Part shown: positions 57,766 to 64,000 of the stretch, one piece after another
Layout of the letters: each line of letters begins with the position of its first letter
Numbering within the stretch: position 1 is the stretch's first letter
DNA from: Nocardioides hwasunensis
GTDB lineage: Bacteria; Actinomycetota; Actinomycetes; Propionibacteriales; Nocardioidaceae
Length of the DNA: 64,000 nt
Direction of reading: 5' to 3'
Assembly (NCBI RefSeq): GCF_014779665.1
Contig: NZ_JACXYY010000005.1
Location: 310,001-374,000, forward strand
Position numbers and translations under genes: made by a program
The notes under the pieces: model-generated
What the model saw: the letters and a program-made list of their open reading frames with translations, nothing else
What the model was told of the DNA's origin: nothing
Databases searched by the model: none

Positions 57766-57944
57766 GCAATTCGCGGCGCAATCCTCGCGCACCGGTTCGA
57801 ATTGCCTGAGGGGCGGCCGCGAGACGGTTCTTCCCGCGTTTGCCGAATTGTTGCGTCAGGGTATTCCTGACTCCTTTTGTCGAATTGTCGCATTCCTGCC
57901 ACACTCCTTTTCATCCGCACGTGCGAATGAAAAGGAATACCGTC
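57766..57944 (+). promoter_or_regulatory. AT-rich lsr2 leader with RBS-covering hairpin
   Basis: Clearly less GC-rich than its surroundings. It has four copies of CGAATTG (one on the minus strand near 57772; plus-strand copies near 57797, 57842 and 57880) and a near-perfect 32-bp palindrome at 57905-57936 (CCTTTTCAT and ATGAAAAGG arms around CGCACGTGCG, one mismatch). The right arm contains the lsr2 ribosome-binding site AAGGA. Lsr2 binds AT-rich DNA, so autorepression through this region is likely, and the hairpin could hide the start site in mRNA. Confidence 0.6.
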
Positions 57945-58277
57945 ATGGCTCAGAAGGTCAACATCATTCTCGTGGACGACCTCGACGGGACCGAGGCCAC
58001 CGAGACGGTCACGTTCGGCCTCGACGGGACGTCGTACGAGATCGATCTCAACGACGCCAACGCAGCCGCGCTCCGCGAGGCGGTGAGCGGCTACGTGGGC
58101 CACGCCCGCAAGGTCACCGGTGGTGGACGTCGTACGCGCAGGGCGAGCAACGGTTCGGCAGGCACCGCCTCGAACTCCAAGGACGTCCGCGAGTGGGCCA
58201 AGGCCCAGGGCATGGAGGTCTCCGAGCGCGGGCGCATCTCCGCTGACGTGCAGCAGGCCTACGACGCCGCGCACTGA
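57945..58277 (+). CDS. lsr2: Nucleoid-associated protein Lsr2
   Basis: DNA-bridging xenogeneic silencer of actinobacteria, the functional counterpart of H-NS. 110 residues: the N-terminal oligomerisation domain (1-60; AQKVNIILVDDLDGTEATET, TVTFGLDGTSYEIDL), a basic linker (about 65-82), and the DNA-binding C-terminus (about 83-110) with WAKAQG and the RGR minor-groove motif in SERGRIS. ATG 57945 is 8 nt after AAGGA. The gene stands next to clpC as in mycobacteria. Confidence 0.96.
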   Translation: MAQKVNIILVDDLDGTEATETVTFGLDGTSYEIDLNDANAAALREAVSGYVGHARKVTGGGRRTRRASNGSAGTASNSKDVREWAKAQGMEVSERGRISADVQQAYDAAH

Positions 58278-58321
58278 CCCCCCGTACGGCTGAGCGCCAC
58301 GTCCCCGAGAGGGTGCGGGGC

Positions 58322-58338
58322 GTTCGCTGTCAGCGGAC
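58322..58338. promoter_or_regulatory. Candidate ClgR site upstream of clpC
   Basis: GTTCGC-TGTCA-GCGGAC differs from a perfect inverted repeat at one base and matches the palindrome upstream of lon in layout. It lies just ahead of a possible -10 (TAGGCT, 58365-58370). The flanking bases extend it to a 10-bp stem with a 3-nt loop (58319-58341), so an alternative reading is the lsr2 terminator. Confidence 0.55.
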
Positions 58339-58450
58339 GCCTCCGATGTTGCGTGGGGAACACGTAGGCTGAGGTCGGGCGTTGAGCCCAGTGTCCGTGC
58401 TCCCGCTCCGGCGGGGGACAGGCGGACCACGCAGACGTAGAGGAGCGCAC

Positions 58451-61048
58451 ATGTTCGAGCGGTTCACCGACCGAGCCCGGCGAGTTGTCGTGCTGGCCCA
58501 GGAAGAGGCCCGCATGCTCTCCCACAACTACATCGGGACCGAGCACATCCTGCTCGGCCTCATCCACGAGGGCGAGGGCGTGGCGGCCAAGGCCCTCGAG
58601 TCCCTCGACATCTCCCTGGAGGCCGTGCGCGCCCAGGTCGAGGAGATCATCGGCCAGGGCCAGCAGGCCCCGTCCGGCCACATCCCGTTCACCCCCCGCG
58701 CCAAGAAGGTGCTTGAGCTCTCGCTGCGCGAGGCGCTCCAGCTCGGCCACTCCTACATCGGCACCGAGCACATCCTGCTCGGCCTGATCCGTGAGGGCGA
58801 GGGCGTCGCCGCCCAGGTGCTGCAGAAGCTCGGCGCCGACCTCAACCGGGTGCGCCAGCAGGTCATCCAGCTGCTCAGCGGCTTCCAGGGCAAGGAGTCG
58901 GCCGCGGCCGGCGCCCAGACCTCGGGCTCGGGCGGCGAGGCGCCCTCGAGCTCGCTCGTCCTCGACCAGTTCGGCCAGAACCTCACCCAGGCCGCCCGCG
59001 AGGGCAAGCTCGACCCAGTCATCGGGCGCGAGCAGGAGATCGAGCGCGTGATGCAGATCCTGTCGCGCCGCACGAAGAACAACCCCGTCCTCATCGGCGA
59101 GCCCGGCGTCGGCAAGACCACCATCGTGGCCGGCCTCGCGCAGGACATCGTCAAGGGCAACGTGCCCGAGACGCTGAAGGACAAGCAGATCTACACGCTC
59201 GACCTGGGCGCGCTGGTGGCCGGCTCGCGCTACCGCGGTGACTTCGAGGAGCGCCTCAAGAAGGTGCTCAAGGAGATCCGCACCCGCGGCGACATCGTGC
59301 TGTTCATCGACGAGATCCACACCCTCGTCGGCGCCGGCGCGGCCGAGGGCGCGATCGACGCCGCCAGCATCCTCAAGCCGATGCTGGCCCGCGGCGAGCT
59401 CCAGACCATCGGCGCGACCACGCTCGACGAGTACCGCAAGTACCTCGAGAAGGACGCCGCGCTCGAGCGCCGCTTCCAGCCCATCCAGGTGCAGGAGCCC
59501 TCGATCGCGCACACGATCGAGATGCTCAAGGGCCTGCGCGACCGCTACGAGGCCCACCACCGCGTCACGATCACCGACGAGGCCCTGGTCTCCGCCGCGA
59601 CGCTGGCCGACCGCTACATCTCCGACCGGTTCCTGCCGGACAAGGCCATCGACCTCATCGACGAGGCCGGTTCGCGCCTGCGCATCCGCCGGATGACCGC
59701 GCCGCCGGACCTGCGCGAGTACGACGAGAAGATCGGTGACGTGCGCCAGCGCAAGGAGGCCGCGATCGACGGGCAGGACTTCGAGGCCGCCGCGCGCCTG
59801 CGCGACGAGGAGAAGCAGCTCTCCGCCCGCAGGTCCGAGCGCGAGAAGCAGTGGCGTGCCGGTGACCTCGACGAGATCGCCGAGGTCGACGAGGAGCTGA
59901 TCGCCGAGGTCCTGGCCGTGGCCACGGGCATCCCGATCGTCAAGCTCTCCGAGGAGGAGTCGACCCGGCTGCTCAAGATGGAGGACGAGCTCCACAAGCG
60001 CGTCATCGGCCAGGAGGAGGCCGTCAAGGCCCTCTCCCGCGCCATCCGGCGCACGCGTGCGGGCCTCAAGGACCCGAAGCGTCCCGGTGGGTCGTTCATC
60101 TTCGCCGGCCCCTCGGGCGTCGGCAAGACGTGGCTGTCGAAGACGCTCGCCGAGTTCCTCTTCGGCGACGAGGACGCCCTCATCCAGCTCGACATGAGCG
60201 AGTTCTCCGAGAAGCACACCGTGTCGCGGCTCTTCGGTTCGCCGCCCGGATACGTCGGTTACGAGGAGGGCGGGCAGCTCACCGAGAAGGTGCGCCGCAA
60301 GCCGTTCTCCGTGGTGCTCTTCGACGAGGTCGAGAAGGCTCACCCCGACATCTTCAACAGCCTGTTGCAGATCCTCGAGGAAGGTCGCCTGACCGACTCC
60401 CAGGGTCGCGTGGTCGACTTCAAGAACACCGTCATCATCATGACCACCAACCTCGGCTCGCGTGACATCGCCAAGAGCGTCAACCTCGGCTTCGGCGCGG
60501 TCGGCGCGGACCCGGCCGGCTCCTACGAGCGGATGAAGAGCAAGGTCTCGGAGGAGCTCAAGCAGCACTTCCGCCCCGAGTTCCTCAACCGTGTCGACGA
60601 GATCGTCGTGTTCCCGCCGCTGTCGCAGGAGCAGATCGTCGCGATGGTCGACAACATGATCGACGCGGTCGAGCTGCGGATGAAGGACCGCGACATGTCG
60701 CTCGAGCTCACGCAGGGCGCCAAGGCGCTGCTCGCCGAGCGCGGGTTCGACCCGGTGCTCGGCGCGCGCCCGCTGCGTCGCACGGTGCAGCGCGAGATCG
60801 AGGACGTGCTCGCCGAGAAGATGCTCTTCGGCGAGGTCGGCCCCGGTCAGATCATCCTGGTCGACGTCGAGGGAGAGGGCCCGGCAGCGAAGTTCGTCTT
60901 CAAGGGCCAGAAGAACTCCGCGGTGCCCGACATGCCGCCGCTCGAGACCGCCGACCTGGCGCTCGAGCCGCAGCGTGACGACGAGGGCAACCTCGAGGGT
61001 CCCGACGACTCCGAGGGTCCGGTGGACATCCCTCGCGACCCCGCCTGA
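58451..61048 (+). CDS. clpC: ClpC AAA+ unfoldase
   Basis: Hexameric ATPase of 865 residues that feeds substrates to ClpP1P2. Two N-terminal Clp-N repeats ([20 protein letters not shown] and the copy near residue 80), first AAA domain (GEPGVGKTT, about 218), a UVR-like coiled middle domain (about 435-470), and second AAA domain (GPSGVGKTW, about 555; [14 protein letters not shown]). The residue after the second GKT is Trp, where Glu is usual. The C-terminus ends in an acidic tail. ATG 58451 follows AGAGGAG. Convergent with mutY, only 23 bp apart. Confidence 0.97.
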   Translation: MFERFTDRARRVVVLAQEEARMLSHNYIGTEHILLGLIHEGEGVAAKALESLDISLEAVRAQVEEIIGQGQQAPSGHIPFTPRAKKVLELSLREALQLGHSYIGTEHILLGLIREGEGVAAQVLQKLGADLNRVRQQVIQLLSGFQGKESAAAGAQTSGSGGEAPSSSLVLDQFGQNLTQAAREGKLDPVIGREQEIERVMQILSRRTKNNPVLIGEPGVGKTTIVAGLAQDIVKGNVPETLKDKQIYTLDLGALVAGSRYRGDFEERLKKVLKEIRTRGDIVLFIDEIHTLVGAGAAEGAIDAASILKPMLARGELQTIGATTLDEYRKYLEKDAALERRFQPIQVQEPSIAHTIEMLKGLRDRYEAHHRVTITDEALVSAATLADRYISDRFLPDKAIDLIDEAGSRLRIRRMTAPPDLREYDEKIGDVRQRKEAAIDGQDFEAAARLRDEEKQLSARRSEREKQWRAGDLDEIAEVDEELIAEVLAVATGIPIVKLSEEESTRLLKMEDELHKRVIGQEEAVKALSRAIRRTRAGLKDPKRPGGSFIFAGPSGVGKTWLSKTLAEFLFGDEDALIQLDMSEFSEKHTVSRLFGSPPGYVGYEEGGQLTEKVRRKPFSVVLFDEVEKAHPDIFNSLLQILEEGRLTDSQGRVVDFKNTVIIMTTNLGSRDIAKSVNLGFGAVGADPAGSYERMKSKVSEELKQHFRPEFLNRVDEIVVFPPLSQEQIVAMVDNMIDAVELRMKDRDMSLELTQGAKALLAERGFDPVLGARPLRRTVQREIEDVLAEKMLFGEVGPGQIILVDVEGEGPAAKFVFKGQKNSAVPDMPPLETADLALEPQRDDEGNLEGPDDSEGPVDIPRDPA

Positions 61049-61071
61049 CGACCAGCCTGGCAGTCAGCCGA

Positions 61072-61950
61072 TCACCCCGGGAGCGCCCAGCGCCCCGGGG
61101 TGGTCTGCGTCAGGAGGCCGTCGTCGACCAGCCCGGCCAGGCAGCGCTCGCGCTGGTCGGTCGTCGGCCACGCGGCTTCGACCTGCGCGGCCGTGACCGC
61201 GTCGTTCTCACGCACGAGGGCCATGATCCGGCCGCGGCACTGCCGGTCGGTGCCGGCCCACGCCTGTCCGCGACGGGGCGGGCCGTCGTACGCCGGGAAC
61301 CCGGCGCCGCGCCAGGCGCACGCCTCGGCGACCGGGCAGGCGTGGCACGCGGGCTGGCGCGCGGTGCAGACGAGCGCACCCAGCTCCATCGTCGCGACGG
61401 CCCACGTCGCGGCGGTGGCCGGGTCGTCCGGCAGCAGCGCGGTCGCGACGTCCCGCTCGGCGCGGGTCACGGCGGGCGCGGGGAACTCCTCGCCCGTCAC
61501 GACTCGGGTCAGCACCCGGCGGACGTTGGTGTCGAGGACGACGTGGCGCTGGCCGAAGGCGAAGCTGGCGATGGCCGAGGCGGTGTAGTCGCCGACGCCC
61601 GGGAGCGCGAGCAGGTCGTCGTACGACGCGGGCACCTCGCCGCCGTGCCGCTCGACGATCGCGATCGCGGCGGCGTGCAGCCGCAGTGCGCGGCGGGGAT
61701 AGCCCAGCCGGCCCCACATCCGCACCGCCTCGCCGGTGGACTCCCCGGCGAGGTCGGCCGGCGTCGGCCAGCGCTCGAGCCAGAGGGCGTGGACGGGCAG
61801 CACCCGGGCCACCGGGGTCTGCTGCAGCATGAGCTCGCTGACCATCACCGACCACGGCGTGGCCTCGAGCCCGCGCCAGGGCAGCTCGCGCGCGTGGTTG
61901 TCGTACCAGTCGATCACGGCGTCGTGCAGCACGCGGGGATAGGAGTCCAT
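61072..61950 (-). CDS. mutY: A/G-specific adenine DNA glycosylase
   Basis: Removes A mispaired with 8-oxoguanine. 292 residues. ELMLQQTPVARV (about 38-49), helix-hairpin-helix LPGVGDYTASAI with the catalytic Asp in VLDTNVRRVL (about 138), and a four-Cys cluster CTARQPACHACPVAEAC (C-x6-C-x2-C-x5-C) for [4Fe-4S]. The C-terminal NUDIX-like domain that recognises 8-oxoG in E. coli is absent, as in many actinobacterial forms. ATG 61950 has TACGAT 7 nt upstream, so it is probably leaderless. Confidence 0.94.
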   Translation of the reverse strand: MDSYPRVLHDAVIDWYDNHARELPWRGLEATPWSVMVSELMLQQTPVARVLPVHALWLERWPTPADLAGESTGEAVRMWGRLGYPRRALRLHAAAIAIVERHGGEVPASYDDLLALPGVGDYTASAIASFAFGQRHVVLDTNVRRVLTRVVTGEEFPAPAVTRAERDVATALLPDDPATAATWAVATMELGALVCTARQPACHACPVAEACAWRGAGFPAYDGPPRRGQAWAGTDRQCRGRIMALVRENDAVTAAQVEAAWPTTDQRERCLAGLVDDGLLTQTTPGRWALPG

Positions 61951-62017
61951 CGCGGCGATCGTAGGTGAGCCGGTGCGCCTCCGCCGAGACGGGCCGCCCG
62001 CTCCCTAGCCTGGGGCC

Positions 62018-62818
62018 ATGCCGACGACCAGACGACCTCGCAGGCCGTTGCCGGCCCGGGTCTACTGGATCCGGCGCCTCGTCGTGCTCGGCGTCCCGCT
62101 CGTGCTCGTCGTCGTCCTCGCGCGCTGGCTGGGTGGCTCGTCCGACGCCCAGGACCCTGCCGGTGGCACCGCGACCCAGGCCGGGGCGAGCGTCGAGACG
62201 ACGCCCGCGCCGACGGCCGGCCCGACCGCCCAGGCGCCGACGGGCAAGAAGGGCGGCAAGGGCAAGAAGAACCAGCAGCAGCAGGAGCCCGCTCCGCCGC
62301 CCGAGCCGGTCCTGGCCGAGCCCACGGGCCCGTGCGTCGACTCCGACATCGTCGCCACGCCGGCGATCACCTCGGCGCCCGGCGGATCCGACATCGCGCT
62401 GACGATCAACCTCCGCACCGCCATCTCCGAGGCCTGCACCTGGCAGGCCTCGGCCGAGACGATGACGGTGACCATCACCTCCGGCAGCGACGACATCTGG
62501 AGCAGCCGCCAGTGCCCGGCGTCGATCCCGGCCCAGGACGTGGTGATCCGTCAGGCCGTCGACGCCCCCGTCGTGGTGACCTGGTCGGCGAAGCGCTCCG
62601 ACGACGGCTGCACCGCCCGCACCAAGTGGGCGATGCCGGGCTTCTACCACGTCCAGGCGGCCGCGCTCGGTGGCAACGAGACCGACGTCCAGTTCGAGCT
62701 CGTCCCCCCGACGCCCCCGGTGGTCACCCAGACCGTCGACCCGCAGCCGCAGGGCGGGAAGAACAAGAACAAGGACAAGAGCAAGAACAACCAGGGCGGC
62801 GGCAACAGCGCGGGCTGA
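62018..62818 (+). CDS. Membrane-anchored secreted protein of unknown function
   Basis: 266 residues. One N-terminal membrane helix (LVVLGVPLVLVVVLARWL, about 22-39), a Thr/Pro/Ala linker with a Lys/Gly/Gln run (about 70-92), a beta-rich domain (about 105-230) with four Cys (in GPCVDS, EACTWQ, RQCPAS, DGCTAR) likely forming two disulfides, and a Lys/Asn/Gly-rich tail. No family recognised. ATG 62018 has TAGCCT 6 nt upstream, so it is probably leaderless. The tail and linker are low-complexity and positively charged, perhaps to bind cell wall polymers. Confidence 0.78.
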   Translation: MPTTRRPRRPLPARVYWIRRLVVLGVPLVLVVVLARWLGGSSDAQDPAGGTATQAGASVETTPAPTAGPTAQAPTGKKGGKGKKNQQQQEPAPPPEPVLAEPTGPCVDSDIVATPAITSAPGGSDIALTINLRTAISEACTWQASAETMTVTITSGSDDIWSSRQCPASIPAQDVVIRQAVDAPVVVTWSAKRSDDGCTARTKWAMPGFYHVQAAALGGNETDVQFELVPPTPPVVTQTVDPQPQGGKNKNKDKSKNNQGGGNSAG

Positions 62819-62828
62819 GGCGCTCGGG

Positions 62829-62845
62829 CGGTGGTCCACCCACCG
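62829..62845 (+). terminator. Small hairpin after the secreted-protein gene
   Basis: CGGTGG and CCACCG with a 5-nt loop begin 11 nt past the stop. The stem is short and there is no T-run. The rest of the gene-free stretch up to 63039 shows no gene or repeat I can recognise. Confidence 0.4.
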
Positions 62846-63039
62846 TCCTGCGTCGCGAGCGTGGCCCGGCCTCCGCTGCAACGCGTGTCGTCGAACGCTG
62901 CGCCCGAGGGCGGCGACATCCTGCCGGGCTCGGAAAATCGGCGGACCACCTCGGGATCGAGCGGTGCGTGAGACAGGTTCTCGGCGCTCTGCTCGTGTCC
63001 CACTGACCGCTGTCCGGGTGGTACGGCCTGCTCGCCTCG

Positions 63040-63530
63040 GGGCCACATCGCGGACACGTGTCCGAGATGTGGCCCTTGGTCGAGCGGGTCGGGGGCCACT
63101 TCTCGGACACGTGTGTCAGGCGTCGCCCCGCGCAGCGCGATCGAGGGGCGAGATCGCGGACACGTGTGGCGATGGTGGGCGTACGACGAGAGCGCGGGCC
63201 ACATCTCGGACATGTGTGTCAGACGTCGGCCCGCGCAGCGCCATCGACGGGCGACATCTCGGACACGCGTGGCGATGGTGGGCGTACGACGAGAGCGAGG
63301 GCGACATCTCGGACACGTGTGTCAGACGTCGCCCCGCGCAGCGCGATCGTGGGGCGAGATCGCGAACACGTGTGGCGATGGTGGGCGTACGACGTGAGCG
63401 CGGGCGACATCTCGGACACGTGTGTCAGATGTCGCCCCGCGCGGTGCCCTCGAGGGGCGAGATCGCGGACACGTGTGGCCGTTGTAGGCGGCCAAGCGGG
63501 TGGAGGGCCACTTCTCGGACACGTGCGGCG
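63040..63530. repeat. 103-bp-period tandem array of CACGTG palindromes
   Basis: Ten copies of GGACACGTGT (two with one change, at 63208 and 63261, and small changes at 63364 and 63517) begin at 63052, 63105, 63158, 63208, 63261, 63311, 63364, 63414, 63467 and 63517. After the first, spacings alternate 53 and 50 bp, giving an exact 103-bp period over four units. Each unit also has a TCGCCCC / GGGGCGA stem. The first element is a 36-bp palindrome (63040-63075). The array fills most of the gene-free 780 bp between the secreted-protein gene and disA. No open reading frame here looks real. Confidence 0.95.
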
Positions 63531-63598
63531 GTTGCGGTCCCGGGCTGGCCCGGTCCGCCCACGCCCCGAGCCGTTGCGTCGCTCGCGGCTGCGGGTAC

Positions 63599-64000
63599 TC
63601 AGATGTAGCGCTCGGTGATGCTCGACTCGGCGAGGCGGGAGAGGCCCTCGCGCACGGAGCGGGCGCGGAGCTCGCCGACGCCGTCGACGGCCTGGAGGTC
63701 GTCGATCCCGGCGGAGAGCAGCTGCTGGAGGCCGCCGAAGTGGTCGACGAGCCGGTCGACGACCGCGACCGGGAGGCGCGGCACCTTGGCGAGCAGGCGG
63801 TAGCCGCGGGGTGCGACGGCGGCGTCGAGGTGCTCGGCCCCACCGAGGCCGATGGCGCGCGCGACGGCAGCAGGGTCGACGAGCTCGGTGGGGGAGAGGC
63901 CCTCGAGCTCGGCGAGGTGGGACTCGGGGCTGGCCTGACGACGCCTGCCGGAGGGAAGGTAGTCGCGGACCACGAGCTCGCGCTCGGCGTCGACTCCGGT
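63599..64000 (-). CDS. disA: DNA-integrity scanning diadenylate cyclase, C-terminal part
   Basis: The last 133 codons of a minus-strand gene that runs off the window. ERELVVRDYLP and a Ser/Gly linker are followed by the C-terminal helix-hairpin-helix domain (LAKVPRLPVAVVDRLVDHFG, then AVDGVGELRARSVREGLSRL) that reads branched DNA in DisA. The N-terminal c-di-AMP synthase domain lies beyond position 64000. DisA next to mutY fits a DNA-repair neighbourhood. The tandem palindrome array begins right behind its stop codon. Confidence 0.88.
   Translation of the reverse strand, partial: TGVDAERELVVRDYLPSGRRRQASPESHLAELEGLSPTELVDPAAVARAIGLGGAEHLDAAVAPRGYRLLAKVPRLPVAVVDRLVDHFGGLQQLLSAGIDDLQAVDGVGELRARSVREGLSRLAESSITERYI

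Noticed and set aside
63040..63530. CRISPR array
   Set aside because: The repeats are about 50 bp apart but the spacers are themselves repeated, and no cas gene is present.
63058..63618. Open reading frames of 90-190 codons running through the tandem array
   Set aside because: They only translate the 103-bp repeat into Arg-rich, shifting-frame sequence, with no start signal and no recognisable domain.

Overview
The window is 64 kb of very GC-rich chromosomal DNA from an actinobacterium. Gene content and order (ppa-dacB-DUF2342-tilS-hpt-ftsH-folE-folP-folB-folK-DUF3180, then DUF2520-panC-panD-nadB-nadC-coaX, lsr2-clpC, mutY and disA) fit Nocardioides or a close relative in the Propionibacteriales; the genus is an inference. 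Start codons are often GTG, many genes overlap by 4 bp, and at least 18 genes have a TANNNT -10 hexamer 6-8 nt before the start codon, which points to widespread leaderless transcription.

Layout. 1-9.3 kb: SurA-like lipoprotein, MASE1 histidine kinase, fused B12-dependent mutase IcmF, MarR regulator with a metal-receptor-like protein, a truncated aldehyde dehydrogenase and an ElaA-type acetyltransferase. 9.3-13.3 kb: a 1324-residue secreted NIDO/Ig-repeat protein. 13.5-18.4 kb: a hydrolase, then a TPP riboswitch driving thiBPQ thiamine import. 18.4-23.2 kb: PAP2 enzyme, AbiEi/DUF559 protein, NlpC/P60 hydrolase and sulfotransferase, separated by copies of a dispersed double-hairpin repeat. 23.2-28.1 kb: acyl-CoA dehydrogenase, small hydrolase, methyltransferase and an ECF41 sigma factor with its carboxymuconolactone-decarboxylase partner. 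28.1-41 kb: Lon, pyrophosphatase, PBP4-type carboxypeptidase, then the conserved tilS-hpt-ftsH-fol block. 41-49.8 kb: an accessory insertion holding a coiled-coil membrane protein, tandem GNAT, an OpuC-type osmolyte importer and a glycosyltransferase/sulfotransferase group. 50-61 kb: pantothenate, NAD and CoA synthesis, a large membrane protein, Lsr2 and ClpC. 61-64 kb: MutY, a secreted protein of unknown function, a tandem palindrome array and the 3-prime part of disA.

How it fits together. The core genes make folate, pantothenate, NAD and CoA and carry out protein quality control (Lon, FtsH, ClpC). lon and clpC share a GTTCGC-N5-GCGRAC palindrome resembling a ClgR activator site. The least explained material is non-coding: a 103-bp-period array of palindromes centred on CACGTG beside disA; a five-copy intergenic repeat with two hairpins, two copies of which face each other across the DUF559 gene; near-perfect long palindromes behind lon and before the DUF2520 gene; and an lsr2 leader hairpin that covers its own ribosome-binding site. 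No tRNA, rRNA, CRISPR array, insertion sequence or integrase was seen.
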